This document shows positions 33,858 through 42,136 of a DNA stretch of 64,000 nucleotides, piece by piece. This DNA comes from Streptomyces sp. LBL. Its GTDB lineage: Bacteria; Actinomycetota; Actinomycetes; Streptomycetales; Streptomycetaceae. The stretch is taken from assembly GCF_029893585.1 (NCBI RefSeq), contig NZ_JARXYX010000014.1, positions 143,427-207,426 of the forward strand. The letters are read 5' to 3'. The notes beneath the pieces were generated by a model. That model saw only the letters and a program-made list of their open reading frames with translations, searched no databases and was not told where the DNA came from. Position 1 is the first letter of the stretch; the number at the start of each line of letters is the position of its first letter. The position numbers and the translations under genes were made by a program.

Positions 33858-36470
33858 TCATCGACGGATGCGGGTCATCTCCGGGTCGAACAGGGGCTCT
33901 TCGGCGACCGTCGCCGGGACCTTCTCGCCGAAGTACTCGATGTGCACACCGGTGCCGGTGGTGAGCCCGGCCGGCAGCCAGGCATAGGCGATGCAGCGGC
34001 CGACTGTGTAGCCGTACGCGGCGCTGGTCACGTATCCGGCGGGCTTCCCGTCGACATACACGGGCTCCTTGCCCAGGACCACGGCGGCGGGGTCGTCGAG
34101 GAGGAGGGGCGTGAGTGTGCGGGTGAGGGGCGCGTCGGTGAGTGCCTCGCGCCCCACGAACTCCTTGTCCGTGCGGACCGCGAAGCCGACGCCCGCCTCG
34201 TAGGGAGTGTGCTCGTCGGTCATGTCGGTGCCCCAGGCTCGGTAACCCTTCTCCAGACGCAGGGAGTTGAAAGCCGAGCGGCCGGCCGCGACCACGTCGA
34301 GCTCCCGGCCTGCCTCCCACAGCGTGTCCCACAGGCGCAGGCCCAGGTCGGCGGTGGTGTACAGCTCCCAGCCGAGCTCGCCGACGTACGACAGGCGCAT
34401 GGCCGTCACCGGCACATGACCGACGTACGTCTCCTTGGCGCGGAAGTAGCCGAAGGCCTTGTGGGAGAAGTCGTCGCGGGTCAGCGGCTGGACGAGGTCG
34501 CGGGCGAGCGGGCCCCAGACGCCGACGCAGCAGGTGCCGGAGGTGATGTCCCTGATCTGGACGTCGTCCGGTGCGTACCGGGTGAGCCAGTCGAGGTCGG
34601 CCGGGGAGTTGGCGCCGACCTGGAAGCGGTCGGGGGCGAGGCGGGCGACGGTGAGGTCGGAGCGGATGCCGCCGGTCTCGTCGAGGAGGAGGGTGTAGGT
34701 GACCGCGCCGGGCTTCCTGCGGAGGTTGTTGGTGGTCATGCGGTCCAGGAAGCCGAGGGCTCCGGGGCCGGTGACCTCCAGGCGGCGCAGGGGGGTCATG
34801 TCGTAGAGGGCGACTTTTTCGCGGGTGGCCCTGGCCTCCGCGGCGGCGATCGGGGACCAGTGGCGGGCCGCCCAGGCGTCGCGCTCCGGGAGCCGGGCCC
34901 CGTCCGCAAGGGCGGCGTTCGCCTCGTACCAGTGCGGGCGCTCCCAGCCACCGCCCTCCAGGAAGTAGGCGCCGAGCTGCTGCTGGCGGGCGTGGAAGGG
35001 GCTGACGCGCAGGGGGCGGGGCTGCTCCATCGGCTGGAGCGGGTGGAGGACGTCGTACACCTCGACGAACTGCTGCGAACCGCGTTCAAGAACGTACGAC
35101 GGTGAACGCTGTGCTTCCTCGAAACGCGTGAGGTCGCACTCGTGCAGGTCGAGAGAGGGCCGTCCGTCGACCATCCACTCGGCGACGGCCTTCGCCACGC
35201 CCGCGGAGTGGGTGACCCACACGGCCTCGGCCAGCCAGAAGCCGCGCAGTTGCCGTGACTCGCCGAGGACCGGCATGCCGTCCGGGGTGAAGGAGAAGAC
35301 GCCGTTGAAGCCCTCCTCGGTCTCGGCGTTCCGCAGGGCCGGGATCAGCCGGCGGCAGTCGACCCAGCTCGGCGCCCAGTCCTCCTCGGTGAACGGGAAG
35401 GAGGAAGGCATGTCCATGTTCTGCGCGCGGGCCTCGTCGTACGGCAGCACCGCGAACGGGTCGACGGGCAGGGGCTTGTGGGCGTAGGAGCCGATGCCGA
35501 TGCGGTCGGCGTGTTCGCGGAAGTAGAGGTCGCGGTCCTGGAAGCGGAGGATCGGCCGGGTGGCCTCCGCCTGGTGGTGGTGGAGTTCGGGCAGCGGCTT
35601 CGTCCTCGCGTACTGGTGGGCGAGCGGTTGCAGCGGTACGTCGATTCCGGCCATGCGACCGATGACCGGGCCCCAGAAACCGGCGGCGGAGACGACGTGG
35701 TCGGCGAGGAAGGTGCCCTGGTCGGTGACGACTGCCGCGATCCGGCCGTCTTCTTTCGCGATCCCCGTGACCGTGTGGCGCTCCAGGAAGCGGGCGCCCC
35801 GCGCGGTGGCCCGTTCCCGCTGGGCGCGCGCCGCGAGCAGGACACGGGCGAGGCCGTCGTCGGGGGTGTGGAAGCCGCCGAGGACCACCGACTCGTCGAT
35901 GAGAGGCCAGAGTTCCTTGCAGCGGGCGGCGCTGACGACCTCGCCGCGGATACCCCAGGCGGCGGCGTAACCGGCCCTGCGGTGCAGTTCGGCCAGGCGC
36001 TCCGGGGTGGTGGCGAGTTCCAGGCCGCCGACCTGGTTGAAGCCGGGGACGCCGTCCACTTCGAGGGAGAGGAACTTCTCGACCGTGTACCTGGCGAACT
36101 CGGCGAGGGTTTTGGACGGGCTGGTCTGGAAGACGAGGCCGGGCGCGTGCGAGGTGGAGCCGCCGGGGGCGGACAGGGGGCCCTGTTCGAGGACGGTCAC
36201 GTGGGTCCAGCCGCGGGCGGTGAGCTCGTCGGCGAGGGAGCAGCCGACGATGCCGGCGCCGATGATGACGACTCGAGGACCAGTCGGGGGGTGCGCGGGG
36301 GCGTCGTGGGGGCGGTTTTCGGGCGTGACGCATGAGGGTGTGTCGGATGCGGGCGTGACGGACTCGGACGAGGCGGACGCGGGCATGACGGATGCGGACG
36401 TGCCGTTTTCGGGCGAGACGGATATGGGTGTGCCGGTTTCGGGCGTGTTGGTTTCGAGCGTGCTGGACAT
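33858..36470 (-). CDS. Dimethylglycine dehydrogenase/oxidase (FAD-GcvT fusion)
   Basis: An 870-aa two-domain enzyme. After a 65-residue low-complexity N-terminus comes a DAO-type FAD domain (66-440: VVIIGAGIVGCSLADEL, and GGSTSHAPGLVF with H108 as the likely covalent FAD ligand) and then a GcvT-like folate domain (about 500-870: LYDMTPLRRLEVTGPGAL, LSYVGELGWELY). Such fusions oxidise dimethylglycine to sarcosine and pass the one-carbon unit to tetrahydrofolate. It lies 95 bases before the sarcosine oxidase gene. The N-terminus carries T-P-E/S repeats not found in the family, and a later start is possible. Confidence 0.88.
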   Translation of the reverse strand: MSSTLETNTPETGTPISVSPENGTSASVMPASASSESVTPASDTPSCVTPENRPHDAPAHPPTGPRVVIIGAGIVGCSLADELTARGWTHVTVLEQGPLSAPGGSTSHAPGLVFQTSPSKTLAEFARYTVEKFLSLEVDGVPGFNQVGGLELATTPERLAELHRRAGYAAAWGIRGEVVSAARCKELWPLIDESVVLGGFHTPDDGLARVLLAARAQRERATARGARFLERHTVTGIAKEDGRIAAVVTDQGTFLADHVVSAAGFWGPVIGRMAGIDVPLQPLAHQYARTKPLPELHHHQAEATRPILRFQDRDLYFREHADRIGIGSYAHKPLPVDPFAVLPYDEARAQNMDMPSSFPFTEEDWAPSWVDCRRLIPALRNAETEEGFNGVFSFTPDGMPVLGESRQLRGFWLAEAVWVTHSAGVAKAVAEWMVDGRPSLDLHECDLTRFEEAQRSPSYVLERGSQQFVEVYDVLHPLQPMEQPRPLRVSPFHARQQQLGAYFLEGGGWERPHWYEANAALADGARLPERDAWAARHWSPIAAAEARATREKVALYDMTPLRRLEVTGPGALGFLDRMTTNNLRRKPGAVTYTLLLDETGGIRSDLTVARLAPDRFQVGANSPADLDWLTRYAPDDVQIRDITSGTCCVGVWGPLARDLVQPLTRDDFSHKAFGYFRAKETYVGHVPVTAMRLSYVGELGWELYTTADLGLRLWDTLWEAGRELDVVAAGRSAFNSLRLEKGYRAWGTDMTDEHTPYEAGVGFAVRTDKEFVGREALTDAPLTRTLTPLLLDDPAAVVLGKEPVYVDGKPAGYVTSAAYGYTVGRCIAYAWLPAGLTTGTGVHIEYFGEKVPATVAEEPLFDPEMTRIRR

Positions 36471-36542
36471 GCCCCTCCTTGCCGGGGACGGGGGTGAACG
36501 CGCTGGGGAGGTCGCTCAGGGAGGACGGATGTTCGGCCGCTC

Positions 36543-36582
36543 GGCGGTGATCGTCGTGTCCTGGCGGTGATCGTCGTGTCCT
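36543..36582. repeat. Perfect 20-bp tandem duplication
   Basis: The 20-mer beginning GGCGGTGATCGTCGTG occurs twice with no gap (36543-36562 and 36563-36582). It sits at the edge of the metallo-beta-lactamase remnant and probably marks slippage or a repair event there. Confidence 0.95.
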
Positions 36583-36752
36583 CGCCGTGCCGGGTGTGGA
36601 CGACAGCGTCGCCGGTGACCACGGCGTTCAGGAACGGGGCGTAGCGCGAGCAACTGCCCCAGGTGTGGCCGGGGGTGTGGATGACCCCGAGCTCGATGCC
36701 GGCGACGGTGAGGACGCGGCCGTCGCTGAGCTCGCCGTCCGGAAGCCGACGG
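36577..36752 (-). pseudogene. MBL-fold hydrolase remnant (S-formylmycothiol hydrolase-type)
   Basis: On the minus strand one frame reads GELSDGRVLTVAGIELGVIH then TPGHTWGS and NAVVTGDAVV, the central part of a metallo-beta-lactamase fold protein with the TPGHT and TGD metal motifs. Both the N-terminal HxHxDH part and the C-terminus are missing. A hydrolase of this fold commonly follows S-(hydroxymethyl)mycothiol dehydrogenase in actinobacteria, and this remnant lies just after that gene. Confidence 0.65.
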
Positions 36753-36818
36753 TGACCACCCGCACCACCCGCACCACTCCGTTCACAGCACCAATATCAC
36801 CGAGCGCACCACCACCGT

Positions 36819-37904
36819 TCATAGCACCACCACCGAGCGCAGCACCTCGCCCCGGTGCATCGCGGCGAAGGCCTCCTCGACCTGGTCGAGCGGGATGGTC
36901 TCGCTGACGAAGGCGTTCAGGTCCAACAGCCCGTACAGGTACTGGTCGATCAGGAACGGGAAGTCGCGGCTCGGCAGACAGTCGCCGTACCAGGACGACT
37001 TGACGGCTCCGCCGCGCGAGAAGACGTCGATCAGCGGGAGTTCGACCTTCATCTCGGGAGAGGGCACGCCGACCTGGACCAGCAGGCCTGCGTGGTCGCG
37101 CATGTAGAAGGCCTGGGTGAAGGTCTCCGGGCGGCCCACCGCGTCGATCGCGATGTCCACGCCGAAGCCCTCGGTGAGGGCGCGGACCGCCTCGATCGGG
37201 TCCGTCCCCCGGGAGTTGACGGTGTGCGTGGCGCCGAACTTCTCCGCCTGGTCGAGCTTCTTGTCATCGACGTCGACGGCGATGACCTTCATGGCGCCGT
37301 TCAGGCAGGCGCCCGCGATGGCCGCGTTGCCGACGCCGCCGCAGCCGATGACGGCGACCGAGTCGCCGCGGCCCACCTGGCCGGTGTTCACCGCGGCGCC
37401 GTACCCCGCCATCACCCCGCAGCCGATCAGCGCGGCGGCCTCGGGACGGGCGGCCGGGTCGATCTTCACCGCCTGGCCCGTCGCGACCAGCGTCTTCTGG
37501 GCGAAGGCGCCGATGCCGAGGGCGTTACTGAGCGGGGTGCCGTCCAGCAGGGTCATCGGCTGGACGGCGTTGCGGGAGTCGAAGCAGTACCAGGGGCGGC
37601 CCCGGCGACAGGAACGGCAGGAACCGCAGGGCGCGCGCCAGGCCAGCACCACGTAGTCGCCGGGGGTGAGGTCGGTGACTCCCTCGCCGACGGCTTCGAT
37701 GGTGCCGGCCGCCTCATGGCCCAGCAGGAACGGGAACTGGTCGTTGATCGCGCCCTCGCGGTAGTGCAGGTCCGTGTGGCAGACCCCGCAGGCATGCACG
37801 GCCACGAGTACCTCTCCGGGACCCGGATCGGGGACGACGATCGTCTGCACCTCGACGGGTGCGCCCTTCTTCACAGCGACTACGGCACGGACCACGTGTG
37901 GCAC
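36819..37904 (-). CDS. S-(hydroxymethyl)mycothiol dehydrogenase-like zinc alcohol dehydrogenase
   Basis: A 361-aa medium-chain zinc alcohol dehydrogenase. The catalytic zinc site is ACGVCHTDLHYREG with GHEAAGTIEAVGEGV; structural zinc cysteines are in CGSCRSCRRGRPWYC; the NAD site is VIGCGGVGNAAIAGA. It would oxidise the formaldehyde-mycothiol adduct, removing formaldehyde from the three demethylation steps. GTG 37904 is chosen because AGGAG lies 7-8 bases upstream. It is transcribed toward the dimethylglycine dehydrogenase gene, with the hydrolase remnant between them. Confidence 0.88.
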   Translation of the reverse strand: MPHVVRAVVAVKKGAPVEVQTIVVPDPGPGEVLVAVHACGVCHTDLHYREGAINDQFPFLLGHEAAGTIEAVGEGVTDLTPGDYVVLAWRAPCGSCRSCRRGRPWYCFDSRNAVQPMTLLDGTPLSNALGIGAFAQKTLVATGQAVKIDPAARPEAAALIGCGVMAGYGAAVNTGQVGRGDSVAVIGCGGVGNAAIAGACLNGAMKVIAVDVDDKKLDQAEKFGATHTVNSRGTDPIEAVRALTEGFGVDIAIDAVGRPETFTQAFYMRDHAGLLVQVGVPSPEMKVELPLIDVFSRGGAVKSSWYGDCLPSRDFPFLIDQYLYGLLDLNAFVSETIPLDQVEEAFAAMHRGEVLRSVVVL

Positions 37905-37921
37905 GACCAAGCTCCTCTGCT

Positions 37922-37955
37922 GTTGCGCAGTGCACGATGGGTTGCGCTATGAGGG
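37922..37955. promoter_or_regulatory. Direct GTTGCGC half-sites before the mycothiol dehydrogenase
   Basis: GTTGCGCAGTGCACG (37922) and GTTGCGCTATGAGG (37941) repeat the half-site found at the IclR gene promoter (GTTGCGCATAGCGC at 39168). They lie 18-50 bases upstream of the dehydrogenase start. A common IclR regulator is inferred. Confidence 0.5.
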
Positions 37956-38110
37956 ACATAGTGGGAACGCCATCGAGTGGCCGTCAAGGGGGGCGAGTTA
38001 ACCCTCGGCAAAAGGACCCTCCGGGGCGAAACCTGCCGGACACACGGCGGCGCTGGACCAGGTGATTCCGGATCCTGCGCCGTGTCGATGCCGCCAGCGA
38101 GCGCGGTCTC

Positions 38111-38220
38111 CCCCGTGTCGGGGGTGCGGTTTCTCCCGCTGTCGGGGGGCGGATTCCCACCGTCGGGACGGCGGATTCCACCGTCGGGTGGGCGGCTTCC
38201 CGCCGTCGGGTGGGCGGGGG
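38111..38220. repeat. Degenerate 21-23 bp tandem repeat after iclR
   Basis: About five imperfect copies of a unit like CCGTCGGGTGGGCGGCTTCC run up to the IclR stop codon. The gene-free stretch 37956-38225 contains this and nothing else I recognise. Confidence 0.75.
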
Positions 38221-38225
38221 TCTCG

Positions 38226-39083
38226 TCAGAAGCCGTATCCCATCCGGCGCGACAGTTCCGCCCCGGCGGCCACCGTGCGTTTGGCCGCCTCCGGCAGGCG
38301 GTCGCTGTTCAGCCGGTACACCGGCCCCGAGACGCTGATCGCCGCGATCACCTTGCCGTCGTGCGCGCGGACCGGGGCGGCTGCCGCGGCCAGGCCCAGC
38401 TCCATCTCCTCGATGGTGAGGGCGTATCCCTGTTCCACCACGGCCTCCAGTTCGCCCCGCAGGACGGACGTCCCGGTGATGGTCCGCTCCGTGAAGCGCG
38501 GCAAGGAGCGCGCGAGCAGGCCCTCGCGCAGGGTGGGCGGCAGGTGAGCAAGCAGCACCTTGCCGCTGGAGGTGGCGTGCAGCGGGGTGCGCCGGCCCAG
38601 CCAGTTCTGCGCGGTCACGGACGCGGTGCCGCGGGCCTGCATGATGTTGACCGCCGCGTCGTCGTCCAGAACCGCGATGTTGACCGTCTCGCCCAGCTCG
38701 TCGGCGACCTCCCGGCACACCGGGACGCCTTCCTGGGAGATGTCCAGCCGTACTGCCGCAGCCCCCGCCAGGCGTAGTACACCGGCTCCCAGGTAGTACT
38801 TGCCGCGGTCCTTGGCCTGGGACACCAGACCGCGGTTCTCCAGCACGCCGAGCAGCCGGAACGCCGTCGACTTGTGTACGTCCAGCTCGTCGGCGATCTC
38901 GGTGACGCCCGCCTCACCGTGCTGGGCGAGGATCTCCAGGACGCTCACGGCGCGGTCCACCGACTGGACGGCGCTGCCCGCCCCTCTGCCGATCCTCTCC
39001 GGGGTCGCGGCCTTCTCCTCGCCGCGTTCGGAGTTCAGGGCCCTCTCCTCGCTGCGCTCGGACTGCTTCTGCGTGCGGGTCAT
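38226..39083 (-). CDS. IclR family regulator of the betaine locus
   Basis: A 285-aa regulator. After a charged 40-residue extension the winged helix lies at about 45-105 (VDRAVSVLEILAQHGEAGVT, LDVHKSTAFRLLGVLENRGL), then the effector domain with LHATSSGKVLLAHLPP and GYALTIEEMELGLAAAAAPV. IclR proteins sense small acids. It sits between the demethylation genes (same strand) and the ferredoxin/reductase pair (opposite strand), so it is placed to control both. Confidence 0.92.
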   Translation of the reverse strand: MTRTQKQSERSEERALNSERGEEKAATPERIGRGAGSAVQSVDRAVSVLEILAQHGEAGVTEIADELDVHKSTAFRLLGVLENRGLVSQAKDRGKYYLGAGVLRLAGAAAVRLDISQEGVPVCREVADELGETVNIAVLDDDAAVNIMQARGTASVTAQNWLGRRTPLHATSSGKVLLAHLPPTLREGLLARSLPRFTERTITGTSVLRGELEAVVEQGYALTIEEMELGLAAAAAPVRAHDGKVIAAISVSGPVYRLNSDRLPEAAKRTVAAGAELSRRMGYGF

Positions 39084-39167
39084 GGCTCAACTCTCACCAC
39101 CTGTGGGCCCGGTTCGGGCCACATCTGCGGGAAACCCTTGACGCGACGGTCGTCCCGCCCGGATTCT

Positions 39168-39203
39168 GTTGCGCATAGCGCTTGTTTTTGCGCCATGCGA
39201 AAC
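39168..39203. promoter_or_regulatory. IclR-type operator in the iclR / ferredoxin intergenic region
   Basis: GTTGCGCATAGCGC (39168-39181) and, on the other strand, GTTTCGCATGGCGC (39203-39190) form a 14-bp inverted repeat matching at 12 positions, with an 8-base T-rich spacer. It lies 84 bases upstream of iclR and about 190 bases before the ferredoxin gene. Apart from this site I see no gene in 39084-39395. Confidence 0.6.
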
Positions 39204-39395
39204 ATCATCTTACCGAAGCGTTCGGCCCCCGGAAGGGGCCGGACCGACCGGACCGCCGCCGGTCCGACATCTTCGACCTGCTGGATCAGTGACGCCCCAG
39301 CACCCCGTGACCTCCGGACCGTCGCCGGTCCGTACTCCCTGTTCCCGCCTGGACCACAGGTCCGGACCGAGTGTCCCGGATCGAGAGGGGGGCCC

Positions 39396-39719
39396 GTGAT
39401 TCCCGTCTGCCGCCTCGAAGACCTCCCCGCAGGGGAGTCCGTCCGTATCGCGACGACACCGCCCGTCGCCGTGTTCCGCACCGACGACGGCGAGCTGTAC
39501 GCCATCGACGACACCTGCACCCACCAGGACGCGTCGCTCTCGGAGGGCTGGTGGGAAGGCTGTCTGGTCGAATGCCCGCTGCACTCCGCTTCGTTCGACC
39601 TCCGTACGGGCCGGCCGACCTGTCTCCCGGCCCGGCGGCCCGTACGCACCCACCGCGTCACGGTCGACGACGGTGTCGTCCATGTCCACCTCACCGCGGA
39701 GGAGGGGACAGCCGCATGA
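39396..39719 (+). CDS. Rieske-type ferredoxin
   Basis: A 107-aa soluble Rieske ferredoxin. The [2Fe-2S] ligands are in DDTCTHQDASLSEG (C-x-H) and VECPLHSASFD (C-x2-H). It would carry electrons from the ferredoxin reductase encoded 91 bases downstream to an oxygenase, most simply the Rieske betaine oxygenase of this locus. The GTG start follows GAGAGGGG. Its stop overlaps a 32-codon ORF by 4 bases. Confidence 0.9.
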   Translation: MIPVCRLEDLPAGESVRIATTPPVAVFRTDDGELYAIDDTCTHQDASLSEGWWEGCLVECPLHSASFDLRTGRPTCLPARRPVRTHRVTVDDGVVHVHLTAEEGTAA

Positions 39720-39814
39720 CGGCCGTGCACAAGTGGCGCAGGACCCCACGAAGCACCTCCTTCCTTACGGCGGCCCCGCGCACCCTGCCGACCGACAGGA
39801 GTCGTACCGCATGA
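39716..39814 (+). CDS. Small ORF bracketed by ATGA overlaps (possible gene remnant)
   Basis: A 32-codon ORF starts in the stop of the ferredoxin gene (ATGA) and stops in the start of the reductase gene (ATGA). The product begins MTAVHKWRRTPRSTSFLTAA and ends LPTDRSRTA. It could be a remnant of a larger gene, for example a cytochrome P450 N-terminus, since P450 genes often sit between ferredoxin and reductase genes; that is a guess. It keeps the three genes translationally coupled. Confidence 0.4.
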   Translation: MTAVHKWRRTPRSTSFLTAAPRTLPTDRSRTA

Positions 39815-40995
39815 GGACCGTGACCGTCGTCGGCGCCTCCCTCTCCGGTCTGTACGCGGCCAGGGAACTGCGCGCACAGGGCTTCGACGGACGACTCGTG
39901 ATCGTCGGAGACGAACCCCACCGCCCCTATGACCGGCCTCCCCTCTCCAAGGACTTCCTCACCGGCCGTGTGGGCGAGGACCATCTCGCGCTCGCGGACG
40001 ATGAGGAGACCGCCGGACTGGGCGCCGAGTGGCTGCTCGGCACCCGCGCCCGTGGCTTGGACGTTCGCGGCCGCACCCTCCTGCTCGACGACGGCCGCAC
40101 CGTGTCCACCGACGGCGTTGTCATCGCCACCGGCGCGTCGGCGCGGTCCCTGCCGGGTGACGGCCTGGCCGGCGTCCATACCCTGCGCTCCCTCGACGAC
40201 GCCCGTGCTCTGCGGGACGAACTCGCCGACGGCCCGCGTCAGGTCGTCGTCATCGGGGGCGGCTTCATCGGTGCCGAAACCGCCTCCTCCTGCGCCGCCC
40301 TCGGACACACCGTCACGGTCGTCGAAGCAGCGTCGCTCCCGCTCGTGCCGCACCTGGGCGCCCAGATGGCCGCCGTGTGCGCCGCACTGCACCGGCGTGG
40401 CGGGGTGGATCTGGTCACGGGGACCGGCGTGGCCGGGTTGCGCGGTGCCGCCTACGTCACCGGCGTCGCACTCTCCGACGGTTCCACCCTGCCGGCCGAG
40501 ATCGTGGTCGTCGGCATCGGCGCCACCCCCAACACCCGCTGGCTGGCGGGCTCGACGCTCACTCTGCACGACGGGGTGGTGTGCGACGAAGGCTGTGTGA
40601 CGGCGCTGCCGCAGGTGGTCGCCGTCGGCGATGTCGCCCGCGTCGGCGGTACCCGGGCCGAACACTGGACCTCCGCGACCGAACAGCCCCGCGTCGCCGT
40701 GGCCAATCTGCTCGCCGGGCGCACGGTCGAGAGGGCACGGTCGCTGCCGTACTTCTGGTCGGACCAGTACGGCGCATGCATCCAGTTCGCCGGCCGCCGC
40801 CGGGACGGGGACACCGTCCGCATCGCCGAGGGCGAACTCACCGACGGTGCCCCGGGGGACGGCGGTTTCCTCGCCCTGTACGAGCGTGACGGCCGGATGA
40901 CCGCGGTGCTCTCCGTGGACCGCCCACGGCCCTTCATGCGCGCCCGTCGGGCACTGACGCGTGGGGAGAGCCGGGTACAGCCGACGGCGCTCTGA
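39811..40995 (+). CDS. NAD(P)H ferredoxin reductase (FAD/NAD-dependent)
   Basis: A 394-aa reductase of the putidaredoxin-reductase type. FAD motif VTVVGASLSGLYAARELR, YDRPPLSKDFLTG, NAD motif VVVIGGGFIGAETASSCAAL, and AVGDVARVGG plus EHWTSATEQ near the C-terminus. It transfers electrons to the adjacent Rieske ferredoxin. Together they are the likely electron supply for the betaine oxygenase, which has no fused reductase domain. Confidence 0.9.
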   Translation: MRTVTVVGASLSGLYAARELRAQGFDGRLVIVGDEPHRPYDRPPLSKDFLTGRVGEDHLALADDEETAGLGAEWLLGTRARGLDVRGRTLLLDDGRTVSTDGVVIATGASARSLPGDGLAGVHTLRSLDDARALRDELADGPRQVVVIGGGFIGAETASSCAALGHTVTVVEAASLPLVPHLGAQMAAVCAALHRRGGVDLVTGTGVAGLRGAAYVTGVALSDGSTLPAEIVVVGIGATPNTRWLAGSTLTLHDGVVCDEGCVTALPQVVAVGDVARVGGTRAEHWTSATEQPRVAVANLLAGRTVERARSLPYFWSDQYGACIQFAGRRRDGDTVRIAEGELTDGAPGDGGFLALYERDGRMTAVLSVDRPRPFMRARRALTRGESRVQPTAL

Positions 40996-41041
40996 GGGGC
41001 TCCGCCGGCCGCTGGTCCCACCTGGGCGGTCCTGGGCGGTC

Positions 41042-41725
41042 CTAGGAGTGCGCCACCTGGCCGGCGCCCTCCCGGCGGCGTATCCGCTCCTGGGTCCGCT
41101 CGGTGGCCCGCGCGTGACGTCGGGCCTTGCGCCGCTCGCGTCGCAGGGCTCGCGCGGTGCTGCTGGGTATGGACACCACGCCATTGCGCTGGCTCCACAC
41201 CTGGCGTGTCACCCATACGTCGAGTGCGCCCCAGGTGGCCACCACCGTGCCGGCCACACTGCTCAGCACCATCGGGAACGCCAGCCAGGACCCGGCCATG
41301 GTGCACAGGAAGGCGACCATGGCCTGGGTCAGCGTCACGGCGATGATCATTACCGCCCGCACCGCCGAGGTCCGCACCGGATCGGGCAACCGGCGTCGAC
41401 GTGCCGGCTCCTCGACCCACAACGGCCGATAGTACGGCCGCTCTTCGGCCGCGAAGCGCCCGTCGTCCGCGACTTCGGTCGCACCGGATGCTCCCCGCCG
41501 TTCCTCGTCCGCGACGTCGGTGGCGGCAGGTGCCGCGCTCTCACGCACCGTCAGTCCGCCCCGCGCGGCAACCGGCACCCCGCGTTCGCCTGGCGTGACG
41601 TGCCCGTCTGCCGGAATGTCGCGATCCGGCGCCTCAGGGGAGCGTCGCCCCGTCAGTTGTGCCACCACGTCACCCGCCTCGTCGTCGGACGGCACCTCGT
41701 GCCGCTCCGCCGTGCCCATCAACAT
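41042..41725 (-). CDS. Hypothetical membrane protein (227 aa)
   Basis: The N-terminal 120 residues are hydrophilic and disordered; two membrane helices follow at about 134-155 and 160-182 (VMIIAVTLTQAMVAFLCTMA, PMVLSSVAGTVVATWGALDV), and the C-terminus is a very basic helix with RRERRKARRHARATERTQER. The frame is open to 41998, but the ATG at 41725 has GGGAG 6 bases before it. I do not recognise a family. The 410 bases between this gene and cvnA hold a hairpin and presumably both promoters. Confidence 0.65.
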   Translation of the reverse strand: MLMGTAERHEVPSDDEAGDVVAQLTGRRSPEAPDRDIPADGHVTPGERGVPVAARGGLTVRESAAPAATDVADEERRGASGATEVADDGRFAAEERPYYRPLWVEEPARRRRLPDPVRTSAVRAVMIIAVTLTQAMVAFLCTMAGSWLAFPMVLSSVAGTVVATWGALDVWVTRQVWSQRNGVVSIPSSTARALRRERRKARRHARATERTQERIRRREGAGQVAHS

Positions 41726-42103
41726 GTCACTCCCCACCGCCTGCAGACCGCTCGCTCCGTGCCCGACGACACGGCTCCCCAGTGGCTGCCCGGCTTGCGC
41801 TGTTTTACGCCCCCCAGCCGCAGCGGGCGGCCCCCGTGGCCGATTCCGCCGCCAACTCCCGTAGAGAAGGACGAACGACACCGCTCCAAGATTCCCGAGC
41901 AGCATAAAATTCCGGCCAACTGGCCGGTCCGTCCGACCCGTCCGTTCCTGCGACGGTGAAGGAAGGGCAGGAGTCGATCTCCCGTAATGAGGGGACAACT
42001 CCGCATGTCTTGCCGCCGCTGCGGAAGTTCGGATTCCGGACCGGTTTTCGAGTTACGTGCGCGTCGGTAGTAGGCTCGCGACGTTTGTTGATGCACATGT
42101 GTA

Positions 42104-42120
42104 CCCCCTGTCGGAGGGGG
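42104..42120 (+). promoter_or_regulatory. GC hairpin in the cvnA leader
   Basis: CCCCCT and AGGGGG pair across a 5-base loop, immediately upstream of the cvnA ribosome site GGGGGAGG (42127-42134). It may limit or set access to the ribosome site. Confidence 0.4.
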
Positions 42121-42136
42121 CGAGCTGGGGGAGGCC

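Noticed and set aside
36819..37910. TTG start at 37910 for the mycothiol dehydrogenase
   Set aside because: It leaves only 2 bases after the ribosome site; the GTG two codons later has normal spacing.
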